Positions 23,201-31,621 are shown, counted from the stretch's first letter. The stretch is DNA of 64,000 bases from Tumebacillus algifaecis (GCF_002243515.1 NZ_CP022657.1:1084001-1148000), one strand, 5' to 3'. The notes: a model not told the origin generated them from the letters alone. Made by a program: numbers and translations.

Positions 23201-26200
23201 ACGCCTATGTGGAAGGCAATCAATCTCCGCTCCCCGATCCGGAGATTCAGTTTGTTGACTTTGCCGATTGGCAGCGCGAGATGATGGATGGCCCAGAGGG
23301 CGATCGCCAGTTGGCCTATTGGAAAGATAAATTGACGGGAGCACCGGGAATTCTCGAGTTGCCACTCGACCATCCGCGCCCGGCGGTACAGCGTTTTAAA
23401 GGGGCTGCTTTCCGCTTCCAAATCCCTTATCAAGTATCGAAAGGCATTCGCGAGTTTTCGCGCAAAAACGGCGTGTCATTGTTTATGACTCTGATGGCTG
23501 CGTACAACGTCTTGCTGTATCGCTATTCTGGTCAAGAGGATATCCTCGTCGGGACGGGCATCGCCAACCGCCGTCTCAAAGAGACGGAACGCCTGATCGG
23601 GATGATCGTTAACAACGTGCTTTTTCGCACCCAACTTGGCGGTAATCCGACTTTTAAAGAGATCGTCGAACAGGTGCGCCAAACGTCGATGGAAGCGTAT
23701 GAACACCAAGACGTGCCGTTTGAGCGAGTGATCGCGGCACTTGGCATCGAACGCGATTTGAACCGCAACCCGTTGATGCAAGTGATGTTCTCGATGCATG
23801 ACACCCCGATGCCAGAAATTGAGATCCCAGGCGTGGAGATGTTCATCCACGAAGGCCTGAACAACGGCTCGGCCAAATTTGATATGAACATCATGGTCAT
23901 CCCGCGCCACTCCAAACGCCTTGGCGTGCGCGGCAAAGGGGATTCGAAGGACGAAGGCATCACCGTCAACTGGGAGTTCAACACCGACCTGTGGGATGCG
24001 GACACGATTGATCGGATGATTCAAAATTGGATCGGCCTTCTCGCAGATGTGATCGATCATCCGGACGCGCGCATTGGCGAGCTGTCTCTGTTGTCCCGCG
24101 AAGAGGAGCAGAAACTGCTCGTCGCTTGGAACGACACAGAAGCGGACTATCCGACTGAACGCTGTCTGCATGAACTGTTCGAAGAGCAAGTGCAAAAGTC
24201 GCCGGATCACATCGCTGTCGTCTATGGTGAGCAAACGCTGACCTACGCCGAACTCGATCGGCAGGCAAACCGTTTGGCACACCACCTGCGCGCTCTTGGC
24301 GTAGGGCCGGATGTTCCGGTCGGTGTCTCTTTGGAGCGATGCCCTGAACTGGTCGTCGTCCTGCTCGGTGTGCTGAAAGCAGGCGGTGCCTACCTGCCGC
24401 TCGATACGGATGCTCCTCCAGCCCGAAAAGCGCAGGTGCTGGAAGATGCACAGGCCCCCGTTTGCATCTCACAGGCACATCTGACCGACCGCTTGCCGCA
24501 AGGAGCAGTCAAGTACGTGTTTGTTGACCGCGATGCGGCGGAGATTGCGAAGCATCCGGAGACAAAGCCGGAGACTGATCTGTTGCCTCATCATCTCGTC
24601 TCCATCTACTACACCTCAGGCTCGACTGGCAAACCGAAAGGCGTTTGCTCCACACATGACGGCTGGGTGAACCGGATGAATTGGATGCAGCGCCGCTACA
24701 ACTTGCAGGCGACAGAAACCGTTTTGCAAAAAACGACGTTGACCTTCGACGATGCGGCAGTTGAATTCTTCTGGCCGCTGATGGTTGGCGCGCGGATCGC
24801 GATGCTGGAACCAGAACTGCACAAAGATCCGCTCGCGATCATGGAGGCGGCGATCCGCTATGAGACGGCTGTCCTGCAATTTGTACCGTCGATGCTGTCC
24901 TTGTTCCTCGATGCGGTGACAGCGGAGAAACAAGAGCAATTGCGTGCGCTGCGCATCGTCATCTCCTCTGGCGAAGCGCTGCGCGCCGATCTGGTCCGCT
25001 CTTTCTTGCACAACTTGCCAAGTGCTGGGCTGTTCAACCAATGGGGGGCGACCGAAGTGTCGATCGACTCGACCTGCCATGAGGTGACGGCAGCCGATGC
25101 GAATGAAGAAGGCATCGTTTCGGTCGGCCGACCGATCGACAACAATCAGGTCTACATCTTGGACGGGAATCTGAACCCGATTCCGATCGGGGTGCCAGGA
25201 GATCTGTATTTAGCCGGGGTCGGACTGGCGCGCGGCTATCTGAACAACCCGGAGCGTACCGCAGAAGCGTTTATCCCACATCCGTTCGCACCAGGCGAGG
25301 TAATGTACAAGACGGGTGACCGCGGCTACTACCGTAAAGATGGTTCGATCATGTTTCTTGGCCGCCGCGACGATCAGGTGAAAGTGCGCGGTCAACGCGT
25401 CGAACTGGCGGAGATCGAAGCGGTGCTGGTCACCCATCCAGCGCTCAAAGAGTGTGCTGTCGTCGCACACAAGCGCCCGAGCGGCTATTACATCGTCGGC
25501 TATTACGAGTTGGAGGCGGGCCAGAATGTAACGGTCGAATCGCTGCGTGAACATCTGCTCGCCTTGTTGCCCGAGTACATGGTGCCGGCGCGCTTCGTGT
25601 TGATGGACGCCTTGCCGCTGACGGTCAGCGGCAAGCTCGACCGCAAATTGCTGCCCGATCCTGGCGAGGAGCGTCCCGATCTGGAAGCTGCGTTCATCGC
25701 CCCGCGCAATGAGATCGAACGTACCATCGCGAACATCTGGCAAGAGATCCTGCGCTTGAATGAGGTCGGTGTGTACGACAAATTCTTTGACTTGGGCGGA
25801 CATTCGCTCGATGCGACCCGCATCATGTCGCGCATCAACCGCGAACTGGGCACGTCGCTACCACTGCGCGATCTGTTCGAATGTTTGACGGTGGCAGGTT
25901 TGGCAGAACGGGTGGCCGATGTGCGCAGTTCCGATGCAAAAGGCCAGTTGAAACCTGTGCGCCATGCCGCGACGCGCGATCGTTATGAGCTGTCCAATGC
26001 GCAAAAACGATTCTGGTTCGAATTTATCATGCATCCCGAGTCGGCGATCGGTTCGATGATGGTGAGCGAGTTGCGCGGCCAAGTCAACGTCGCAGCGTTC
26101 CAACAGGCGTATGCACAATTGGTACAGCGCCACAGCATCATGCGCACGACGTTCTTCGAAGCGGACGGAGTGCCCTATCAAGTGGTGCGCGACGATCTCG

Positions 26201-27351
26201 AGATGGCCTGCAAGTTCGAAGACCTGTCGCATCACAGCGAAGCGGAGCAGCAGACCCGGATCGCCGAACATCTGGCGCGGGTCTACAGCACACCGTATGA
26301 TCTGATCAACGGCCCGCTGTTCTACTCGGCGCTTTTGAAACTGACAGACAACAAAGCGCTCTGGGTGCGTTCGACACATGCGATCGTCTATGACGGCTGG
26401 TCATCGATCGTGTACATGAACGATTTTGCTGCACTGTACCAAGCGGCAGTTGCAGGTCAGGAAGGAAGCTTGCCCGAAGCGCTGCAATATGTGGATTATG
26501 CAGAGTGGCAGGCGCACTCCCTAAAAGACGGCGACATGGATGATCAGAAAGCGTATTGGTTGGAGCGACTCGCAGACGTCGGCGCACCGCCGCCGTTGCC
26601 TTACGATTACGATTTGGATGAGGTGGAGCGCCCAGAACCGATGTCGTTGCGGCTCACGACAGTCGATGCACAACTGACAGAGGCGGTTCGTCAACTCGCT
26701 CTCCAGCAAGGCACGACCACGTTCCTCGCCGTGACGGCGGCGTTTAACATCTGGCTATCCCGCGTATCTGGGCAAACGGACGTAGTCGTCGGCTCGCCGC
26801 TGACTGGGCGTACCAATCCGGAGTTAGAACCGGTGATCGGCGTGCTTGTCAATCCGGCCGCTTTCCGTACCGACCTGTCGGGCAACCCGACTGCAATGCA
26901 GGTGATCGAGCGCATCAAGACGGTCGCGTTCGGAGCGTATGCGAATCAGGATTACCCATACGATCTGCTCGTACAGGACCTGCGCGCTCACAGAAGCACC
27001 AACGATCCGCTGTATTCGATTGTGCTCGTCGGCCAAAACGTGCACACAGGCGGCTTCAAACTTCATGATGACTTGCATGCTGTGGGGTTCGAGTACGAAG
27101 CAGTGATCGCTGATCAAGTGAGCATGGAAGTGGAAAGATCACCGTTTGATCTACACATCGAAGTTTTTGAAAAAGGCGATCATCTTTGGATTCGTACGCA
27201 CTATGATGCGTTCCGCTTCCAAAAAGATACGGTCGATCGCTTACTCGCCCAATTTGTCTATGTGCTCGAACAGTTTGTCGAGGAACCGGAAAAACGCTTG
27301 CAACAGTTTGCGTTGGAACGGCTTGAAGACACGCTGGATGACCTGTTCTAA
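20275..27351 (+). CDS. Non-ribosomal peptide synthetase, partial C-A-T-C-A-T-C
   Basis: A 2358-residue enzyme (GTG start behind AAGGAG). Order: residues about 10-210, the C-terminal half of a condensation domain with no HHxxxDG; A1 about 225-720 (core YTSGTTGRPKG near 376); T1 with FFELGGESLL (S764); C2 about 825-1290 with DHLVHDG, catalytic H956 kept; A2 about 1310-1800 (YTSGSTGKPKG near 1446); T2 with FFDLGGHSLD (S1844); terminal C about 1925-2345, where the motif reads HAIVYDG, so the catalytic second His is Ala2036. There is no thioesterase or reductase. By alignment to GrsA from memory, the specificity residues look like DSAIVAGVGK (A1) and DDVQISQIDK (A2), which I cannot assign. No other assembly-line genes are nearby. 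The next gene encodes a beta-lactamase-fold pseudoenzyme. Confidence 0.95.
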   Translation: MLIQNAAKRQVTEIPLLTLPVDRPRPATVVFREAEARFVLPDQCVQALTEVGAREGVSLSVLLLVAFQSLLARYSGQEELGIGLVDESGLVRLLCSDLSPLQTFAELTRAVQEQVASIEREAVLTDDSALQVLYAFECALPKAREYDVALIIRQEADGLLLKFSYNAELYDLATIERMGGHLQELLQSALQSGAQPLIALALITEAERKLLLESWTAGPTAPLDHEMIDKMFEAQVQKTPDRIALRFEGESVTYAELNRRANQLARALRAKGVQPEQLIGLCVDRSVEMVIGMFGILKAGAAYLPLDPAYPTERLTFMVEDAGVQVLLTKTHVLQKIELSVATTICLDSDWPEIAKESEDNPDFAVQPDNLAYVIYTSGTTGRPKGVMIENRNVCNMSMAITERFQIDEDTIMLQFAAFSFDSSVAELFPALMNGGTVLLAPKDKVMPGPGLVELLTREQVTHVILPPSVLALLPEDQLKHLKVVVSAGEACAAELVRKWSATGRHFVNGYGPTEGTVGALIGICLPGEAVNVGRPMQNTTVYLLDANLQPVPVGVPGEICIGGAGLARGYLGRPDLTSEKFIDNPFEDATVPRLYKTGDLGCYLPDGRVRYISRIDNQVKIRGFRIELDEVESALLTHPDVQNASVIDREDTPGVKRLAGYVVPKEGRALSVRELRRYLAERLPDFMVPTAFALLEALPLTQNGKVDRRALPVPNTADRALYDEAYVAPATPDEMMLAQIYSEVLGVEQVGVHDHFFELGGESLLATKVVARVRELFGVELPLNTLFAKPTLIELVAELARMQRETTETLAPLTKRPRRERMPLSYAQERIWFLRELFPDNLSYSASCLLTFKGPFDVEIMERTLNEILRRHDIFSTTFQSVHGEPAQVVEPFEPIKLRVVDLHQLSETEKQAEMDKIVEVEIKKQFKLDELPMVRWTLFKLEQDVHTLLHVEDHLVHDGFSFSVFLYDFLHIYNAYVEGNQSPLPDPEIQFVDFADWQREMMDGPEGDRQLAYWKDKLTGAPGILELPLDHPRPAVQRFKGAAFRFQIPYQVSKGIREFSRKNGVSLFMTLMAAYNVLLYRYSGQEDILVGTGIANRRLKETERLIGMIVNNVLFRTQLGGNPTFKEIVEQVRQTSMEAYEHQDVPFERVIAALGIERDLNRNPLMQVMFSMHDTPMPEIEIPGVEMFIHEGLNNGSAKFDMNIMVIPRHSKRLGVRGKGDSKDEGITVNWEFNTDLWDADTIDRMIQNWIGLLADVIDHPDARIGELSLLSREEEQKLLVAWNDTEADYPTERCLHELFEEQVQKSPDHIAVVYGEQTLTYAELDRQANRLAHHLRALGVGPDVPVGVSLERCPELVVVLLGVLKAGGAYLPLDTDAPPARKAQVLEDAQAPVCISQAHLTDRLPQGAVKYVFVDRDAAEIAKHPETKPETDLLPHHLVSIYYTSGSTGKPKGVCSTHDGWVNRMNWMQRRYNLQATETVLQKTTLTFDDAAVEFFWPLMVGARIAMLEPELHKDPLAIMEAAIRYETAVLQFVPSMLSLFLDAVTAEKQEQLRALRIVISSGEALRADLVRSFLHNLPSAGLFNQWGATEVSIDSTCHEVTAADANEEGIVSVGRPIDNNQVYILDGNLNPIPIGVPGDLYLAGVGLARGYLNNPERTAEAFIPHPFAPGEVMYKTGDRGYYRKDGSIMFLGRRDDQVKVRGQRVELAEIEAVLVTHPALKECAVVAHKRPSGYYIVGYYELEAGQNVTVESLREHLLALLPEYMVPARFVLMDALPLTVSGKLDRKLLPDPGEERPDLEAAFIAPRNEIERTIANIWQEILRLNEVGVYDKFFDLGGHSLDATRIMSRINRELGTSLPLRDLFECLTVAGLAERVADVRSSDAKGQLKPVRHAATRDRYELSNAQKRFWFEFIMHPESAIGSMMVSELRGQVNVAAFQQAYAQLVQRHSIMRTTFFEADGVPYQVVRDDLEMACKFEDLSHHSEAEQQTRIAEHLARVYSTPYDLINGPLFYSALLKLTDNKALWVRSTHAIVYDGWSSIVYMNDFAALYQAAVAGQEGSLPEALQYVDYAEWQAHSLKDGDMDDQKAYWLERLADVGAPPPLPYDYDLDEVERPEPMSLRLTTVDAQLTEAVRQLALQQGTTTFLAVTAAFNIWLSRVSGQTDVVVGSPLTGRTNPELEPVIGVLVNPAAFRTDLSGNPTAMQVIERIKTVAFGAYANQDYPYDLLVQDLRAHRSTNDPLYSIVLVGQNVHTGGFKLHDDLHAVGFEYEAVIADQVSMEVERSPFDLHIEVFEKGDHLWIRTHYDAFRFQKDTVDRLLAQFVYVLEQFVEEPEKRLQQFALERLEDTLDDLF

Positions 27352-27370
27352 GATCGATTGAGCAAACAGC

Positions 27371-27402
27371 AAAACCTCGTCCGCACCTTGGGACGAGGTT
27401 TT
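27371..27402 (+). terminator. NRPS terminator
   Basis: AAAACCTCGTCC / GGACGAGGTTTT perfect stem with a T run, 19 bp after the NRPS stop. The NRPS is thus probably a single-gene transcript. Confidence 0.92.
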
Positions 27403-27463
27403 TGTCTTATCGGCGAGCCCTCCCGCATAGGATGTTCGTAATCGACTAGGGAGGGATACTAGA

Positions 27464-28561
27464 ATGCGAGATATGATCGTACAAGGGGTCGCGCAAGGCA
27501 TTTTTCCCGGAGCTGTCGTCTGCGTGGCGCGCAACGGGGAGCCGCTTTTTTATGAGGCGCACGGTGTAGCAGATGCGACGCAACAGCGGGCGCTGTCAGT
27601 CGAGACGCGCTTTGATATCTCCACGCTGACCCAAGTGGTGGCGACGCTGCCAGCCGTGCTGCGCACGGTGCAGCTAGGCAAACTGACGCTGGTCGATCCG
27701 ATCGCCCGCTTTCTGCCGGAGTTTGCGACGGGTGTTGATCGCTTTGCGAAGGGCCAGATCAGCTTTTTCCATCTGTTGTCCCACGCCTCGGGACTGCCCG
27801 CATGGCGTCCGTTGTTTCTGCAGGCGCGCGGGGTCAAAGCTTACCTTCGCGCGCTGGCCGACACGCCGCTGGAAACGGTGCCGGGCGAACGGTTGATCAG
27901 AAGCGATCTCGGCTACATGCTGCTGGCCTTTGCCTTGGAACGGATCTGGGATCGTCCCTTCGCAGATGTCTGCGAACGCCTCGTCTTTGGCCCGCTTGAG
28001 CTGTATCAGACTTCTTTTGCCGAAGGGGACGGCCTACCGTCGGAGCTTTGTGCGGCGACGGAGATGGGCAATGAGCAGGAGCAACGGCGAGTGGTTGCTT
28101 TTGGACACCACGAATCCTTTCCGTGGCGCGACCATGCGTTGTGCGGTGAAGCGCAGGACGCCAATGCGTTTTACGGACTGGACGGCATCGCCGGGCACGC
28201 TGGGCTGTTTTCCACCGCGCTCGACCTGACCCGCTATGCGGAGATGTGGGTGCGCAAAGGCATCTTCCAGCGCCAGCGCTATCTCGATACGACACTGGTC
28301 TCGCTCGCCGTCAATGCGCACGCCGTCTGGCAAGGGCAGAGTTATGGGCTCGGCTTTGAGACCGCATCGGAACACTGTCCGGCTGGAGAGCGTGCCCCGA
28401 TGCTTTCGTATGGTCAACTGTCCACCACCGGCTGTTCGCTATGGTGCGATCCGGTGCGCAAATTGACGTCTGTCACCATGACCAATGCAGCACAAGGCAG
28501 CAGTAGTGAAGGGCTGTTCGATTGGACCGCTGCGTTTCATAGAAAGGTGTTCAACGAGTAA
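27464..28561 (+). CDS. Serine beta-lactamase-fold protein lacking its catalytic motifs
   Basis: A 365-residue protein of the class C beta-lactamase/EstB fold: GIFPGAVVCVARNGEPLFYE at the start, RFDISTLTQVV in the SxxK place, LLSHASGLP, RSDLGYMLLAFALERI and a final STTGCSLWCDP. The nucleophile motif SxxK is T54-L-T-Q57, and the YxN motif (normally YSNLGY) is R146-S-D148, so all the main catalytic residues are changed while the fold signatures stay. The sequence is otherwise intact, with GGGAGGGATAC before the ATG. It is presumably a pseudoenzyme with a binding role. It follows the orphan NRPS but behind a terminator. Confidence 0.85.
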   Translation: MRDMIVQGVAQGIFPGAVVCVARNGEPLFYEAHGVADATQQRALSVETRFDISTLTQVVATLPAVLRTVQLGKLTLVDPIARFLPEFATGVDRFAKGQISFFHLLSHASGLPAWRPLFLQARGVKAYLRALADTPLETVPGERLIRSDLGYMLLAFALERIWDRPFADVCERLVFGPLELYQTSFAEGDGLPSELCAATEMGNEQEQRRVVAFGHHESFPWRDHALCGEAQDANAFYGLDGIAGHAGLFSTALDLTRYAEMWVRKGIFQRQRYLDTTLVSLAVNAHAVWQGQSYGLGFETASEHCPAGERAPMLSYGQLSTTGCSLWCDPVRKLTSVTMTNAAQGSSSEGLFDWTAAFHRKVFNE

Positions 28562-28593
28562 AAGGGAGGGCGATCTCGTCTTTTCCGCAAAAT

Positions 28594-28620
28594 GCGATCC
28601 TCTGCGGGGTCGCTTTTTTT
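28594..28620 (+). terminator. Terminator after the beta-lactamase-fold gene
   Basis: GCGATCC / GGGTCGC stem (one wobble) followed by seven T. Confidence 0.85.
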
Positions 28621-28674
28621 CGCTGACAGGCATATGTTGTATGATCTGGGGAATTTGCAGGGAGGTGAAGTTAC

Positions 28675-29319
28675 ATGATCTGCTACACCGCCTTGGGAGA
28701 TTCGATCACGGCGGGGCTAAACGCCACTTCATACAGTTTGGCCTATCCGTCGCTCATCGTCCAAGGCGCCAAGAAGCGCGGGAAAGAGGCCGCCTTGCGG
28801 GTCGTTGCTCATAACGGTTGGACGAGCGGAGCCCTCGTCGCAGCATTGCCCTACGCGCTCGACGCAGTGCGCCGCTCGACCACCGTCACGATCTGGATCG
28901 GCGGCAACGACTTGCTGAAAGCTGCGATCGCCATTGTCGGCCAAGGTAGGCCGGTCAAAGCGGCTGTGGCTGGATTGCTCACTTCCTATGGTCACAACCT
29001 CGAACAGATCGTCTCCACCATCGGTCGTCATAGCTCTGCCCGCGTCGTCCTCTGCACCCAATATAACCCGTTTCCGAACTCCCCTGTCGCTCTAGAAGCG
29101 GTGGGCGCCCTCAACTCGGTCACAGAGCAGGCTGCCAAACGCCTGCACACCGAGCTCGCCCCTGTCCATTCTTGGATCGAAGGCAATCAACCCACCTTGA
29201 TCGAGGGGTACCGCACCGGGCGTATTGAAGATGCGCTACAGCTATTTCGCCGTCCAATTCATCCGAACAATGCTGGTCACGCCGTAATCGCGCGCCACCT
29301 ATCTTCTTACATTCGGTAG
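28675..29319 (+). CDS. SGNH/GDSL-family hydrolase
   Basis: A 214-residue alpha/beta hydrolase of the SGNH type. Block I is ALGDSITAG with nucleophile S10, block III is IWIGGNDLL with N78, and block V is RRPIHPNNAGH with the catalytic His. In most members block V is DxxHP; here the Asp position is Arg, so the enzyme may rely on a Ser-His dyad. It has no signal peptide, so it is probably cytoplasmic. CAGGGAGGTGAAG precedes the ATG. It may cleave lipid or sugar esters. Confidence 0.88.
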   Translation: MICYTALGDSITAGLNATSYSLAYPSLIVQGAKKRGKEAALRVVAHNGWTSGALVAALPYALDAVRRSTTVTIWIGGNDLLKAAIAIVGQGRPVKAAVAGLLTSYGHNLEQIVSTIGRHSSARVVLCTQYNPFPNSPVALEAVGALNSVTEQAAKRLHTELAPVHSWIEGNQPTLIEGYRTGRIEDALQLFRRPIHPNNAGHAVIARHLSSYIR

Positions 29320-29336
29320 AATTATCATGCTATAAT
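29307..29336 (+). promoter_or_regulatory. Promoter of the GntR-family gene
   Basis: TTACAT (29307-29312), an 18-bp spacer and TATAAT (29331-29336) preceded by TGC, an extended -10. It overlaps the 3' end of the SGNH gene, so the regulator is probably transcribed on its own. Confidence 0.55.
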
Positions 29337-29372
29337 AAAATAAATCAAAATTCATCCAGTCGAGGGACAACT

Positions 29373-30071
29373 GTGGCCAAACCAAAAAACAAATCGAACA
29401 AAATCTACGAGCAGGTTGCCCAGCACATCAAGCAAATGATCGAAGAGGGCGTGCTCGCCCCCGGTGACAAACTGCCGCCGATGACCGAGCTGGCGAAGGA
29501 ATTCGGCGTGTCGCGTGCTACAGTGCGCGAAGCTTTCTCTTCGCTCGTCGGGATGGGCTTGATCGATCTGCGCCACGGAGAAGGCACGTTCGTCCAAAAG
29601 ATCGATGTCCAGACGATGATCATCGAGCCGATGAACGCCGCGCTTTTGCTTGGACGCAGCAACATGCGCGAACTGTTGGAGATGCGCCGCTTGTTGGAGA
29701 TCGGCACCGTACAGGGCGCTTGTGAGCGTTGGACAGACGAAGGGTTAGCGAGGATCGAGCAGGCGCTCAATCGGCAGGAGGCGGCTTGTCACACCCTGGA
29801 GGAGCAGGTGAGCTGCGAGCTGCAGTTTCATATCGCGATCGCCGAAGCGTCGGGCAACAACGTATTTCTCAATTTGATGAATACGCTGTCGGAAGCGCTG
29901 CGCAGCACGTTGCGCCTCACGCATGAAGCGACCGACGATGTGGAGGCGTTGATCGCTGAACATCGCCGTATCTTCGAAGCGATTCGCAGTCGCGATGGGA
30001 AGCGAGCGGTCGAACTGATGTCCGATCATCTGCTGCACTGTGAGCGACATGTCCTCGCCAAGAAAACCTAA
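29373..30071 (+). CDS. GntR/FadR-family transcriptional regulator
   Basis: A 232-residue regulator. The N-terminal winged helix (APGDKLPPMTELAKEFGVSR, then ATVREAFSSLVGMGLIDLRH) is the GntR DNA-binding domain. The C-terminal FCD domain is all-helical and holds the metal-site pattern: an Asp/Glu near 95-100, ELQFHIAIAEASGNN (His), EHRRIFEAI (His) and SDHLLHCERH (His). Such regulators sense organic acids or sugar acids. GTG start with GAGGG upstream. The target genes are not obvious. Confidence 0.9.
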   Translation: MAKPKNKSNKIYEQVAQHIKQMIEEGVLAPGDKLPPMTELAKEFGVSRATVREAFSSLVGMGLIDLRHGEGTFVQKIDVQTMIIEPMNAALLLGRSNMRELLEMRRLLEIGTVQGACERWTDEGLARIEQALNRQEAACHTLEEQVSCELQFHIAIAEASGNNVFLNLMNTLSEALRSTLRLTHEATDDVEALIAEHRRIFEAIRSRDGKRAVELMSDHLLHCERHVLAKKT

Positions 30072-30107
30072 AAGCACCCGTCACGTCAAAAGTGATCGGG
30101 TGCTTTT
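30070..30107 (+). terminator. Terminator after the GntR gene
   Basis: AAAAGCACCCG / CGGGTGCTTTT stem with T run, overlapping the stop codon. Confidence 0.9.
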
Positions 30108-30169
30108 GTGTATAAATAGCGGGCCGAAGGAAAATGATGTGAGATGACAAATGAGAAGGAGGGTAGCAG

Positions 30170-31054
30170 ATGGAAGCACAGCCGATACTCAAGCGGAATC
30201 ACCGCAAACAATCGTTAGCCGCCAAGATCAAACGCATGTTTTTTATCACGCTCGGCTCCTTGCTCGTCTCAGTGGGGCTGGAAATCTTTCTGGTTCCCAA
30301 CTCGATCATCGACGGCGGCGTGATCGGTATTTCGATCCTGCTGGCCTTTCTGACCGACAAGCCGGTCGGACTCTATATGATCGTCCTCAATCTCCCTTTT
30401 CTGCTCGTTGGGTACAAGCTGATCGGCCGAACGTTTGCGATCACGACGACGATCGCCGTCATCCTGATGTCCAGCTTCGTCACGCTGTTTCACAGCGTCA
30501 GGCCGTTCACAGACGACTTGCTGCTCGCATCCGTCTTTGGCGGGGTGGTACTTGGGATCGGGGTCGGGACGATCATCCGCTATGGCGGGTCGCTCGACGG
30601 CACAGAGATTATTGCCATCTTGCTCGCCCGCAAATCGAGTTTTTCCGTTGGGGAAGTGGTGATGTTTTTCAACATCTTCATTCTCGGCAGCGCTGGATTT
30701 GTATTTGGTTGGGACCATGCGATGTATTCGCTGATCGCCTATTTCATCGCGTTTAAAATGATCGACATCACGATCGAAGGACTCGATGAATCGAAATCGG
30801 TCACGATCATCTCAGACTCACCAAACGAAATCTCAGAGGCGATCCGCAATCGATTGGGGCGGGGGGTCACTCACATTTATGGCAAGGGTGGATATACGGG
30901 CGAAGAAAAAGAACTGCTCTATGTGATTGTGACACGCCTTGAACTTGCTAAATTGAAAGACATCGTGCTCGAATATGACGAGGGAGCTTTTGTTGCGATC
31001 GAACATGTTGCCGATGTGATGGGTGGACGCTTTAAGAAAAATGCAATACACTAG
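30170..31054 (+). CDS. YitT-family (DUF161/DUF2179) membrane protein
   Basis: A 294-residue protein with about five membrane spans (residues about 25-200) containing two DUF161-type repeats (LVPNSIIDGGVIGISILLAF and, later, IIRYGGSLDGTEIIAILLA). A cytoplasmic DUF2179 domain of about 85 residues follows (GLDESKSVTIISDSPNEISE, ending VADVMGGRFKK). The domain order is standard for the family. AGAAGGAGGG precedes the ATG. The biochemical role of this widespread family is not established. Confidence 0.9.
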   Translation: MEAQPILKRNHRKQSLAAKIKRMFFITLGSLLVSVGLEIFLVPNSIIDGGVIGISILLAFLTDKPVGLYMIVLNLPFLLVGYKLIGRTFAITTTIAVILMSSFVTLFHSVRPFTDDLLLASVFGGVVLGIGVGTIIRYGGSLDGTEIIAILLARKSSFSVGEVVMFFNIFILGSAGFVFGWDHAMYSLIAYFIAFKMIDITIEGLDESKSVTIISDSPNEISEAIRNRLGRGVTHIYGKGGYTGEEKELLYVIVTRLELAKLKDIVLEYDEGAFVAIEHVADVMGGRFKKNAIH

Positions 31055-31077
31055 CCCTCCCTCTGCGGAGGGCTTTC
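31053..31077 (+). terminator. YitT-gene terminator
   Basis: AGCCCTCC / GGAGGGCT stem directly after the stop codon, followed by TTTCCC. The T tract is short. Confidence 0.75.
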
Positions 31078-31136
31078 CCATTGAACCGATGGGACAAGAG
31101 CCGTATAATGGAAGTGGACTGTATCCAAAAAGAAAA

Positions 31137-31159
31137 CCTGTTGCCGATTGGGCAACAGG
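31137..31159 (-). terminator. Terminator of the riboswitch-controlled small gene
   Basis: On the minus strand CCTGTTGCC-CAATC-GGCAACAGG is followed by TTTTCTTTTTGG. It lies 30 bp beyond the stop codon of the gene at 31189-31497. Confidence 0.8.
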
Positions 31160-31188
31160 CGCATGCTTGCGAAGTCGTGATGGTAACG

Positions 31189-31497
31189 TTAGAACAGTTG
31201 CATATTTTCTTCGAACAGTGCGGTAATTCTATCTTGATAAAGATAAAAGAATTCGGAATGTTGTAACGAACTCCAGTTGTCGAACAGTTCACGATTCTCC
31301 TGATAGAAGCTATACTGTTCGAGGACCAGATTGTGATCCCTCTGGATAAAGGAATCCAGAGCTTCAGACTTCAGACCGACCGTCTGTGTGAGCACGATCC
31401 CTTCTGTGAGCGTCACCAGATTTGGGACATTCATCATGACGGAGAGTGAGCCCATCATGATCCCGATCAACAACGAGACAGGGAGTCGGAAACGCAT
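31189..31497 (-). CDS. Small signal-anchor protein controlled by a c-di-GMP riboswitch
   Basis: A 102-residue protein with an N-terminal hydrophobic anchor (MRFRLPVSLLIGIMMGSLSV) and an exported or outside domain rich in aromatic and acidic residues (ELFDNWSSLQHSEFFYLYQD). I do not recognise the family. The frame stays open far upstream, but ATG 31497 with AAAGGAGTAAGCGTT is clearly the start: the upstream region is a cyclic-di-GMP-I riboswitch whose 3' end touches this ribosome site. Genes under this riboswitch usually act in motility, adhesion, matrix or surface behaviour. A role there is inferred for this orphan. Confidence 0.75.
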   Translation of the reverse strand: MRFRLPVSLLIGIMMGSLSVMMNVPNLVTLTEGIVLTQTVGLKSEALDSFIQRDHNLVLEQYSFYQENRELFDNWSSLQHSEFFYLYQDRITALFEENMQLF

Positions 31498-31511
31498 AAC
31501 GCTTACTCCTT

Positions 31512-31600
31512 TCGGCAACCCGGCTGCCGTGGCGGACGATGTCGCGCGGTAGGCCCGTGGCTTTGCGTCCCGTCCTTTCGAACGGTTTGCCGTTTCGTGT
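31512..31600 (-). promoter_or_regulatory. Cyclic-di-GMP-I (GEMM) riboswitch
   Basis: The minus strand reads ACGAAACGGCAAACCG, TTCGAAAGGACGGG, ACGCAAAGCCACGGGCCTA and, at the 3' end, GGCAGCCGGGTTGCCG. These are the conserved GEMM-I elements: GGCAAACC, the GAAA tetraloop, GGGACGCAAAGCC..GGCCUA, and the tetraloop-receptor helix closing with GGGUUGCC. The 3' helix ends right beside the Shine-Dalgarno AAAGGAG of the small gene, so control at translation is likely; no terminator lies between. Match to the Vibrio Vc2 class is by recognition. Confidence 0.88.
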
Positions 31601-31621
31601 GGATGTAACAGATTTCGACAT

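Noticed and set aside
20830-23433. Long antisense frames (352 and 315 codons) on the minus strand inside the NRPS gene
   Set aside because: They are produced by the strong codon bias of the GC-rich NRPS, show no domain and no ribosome site, and vanish outside the gene.
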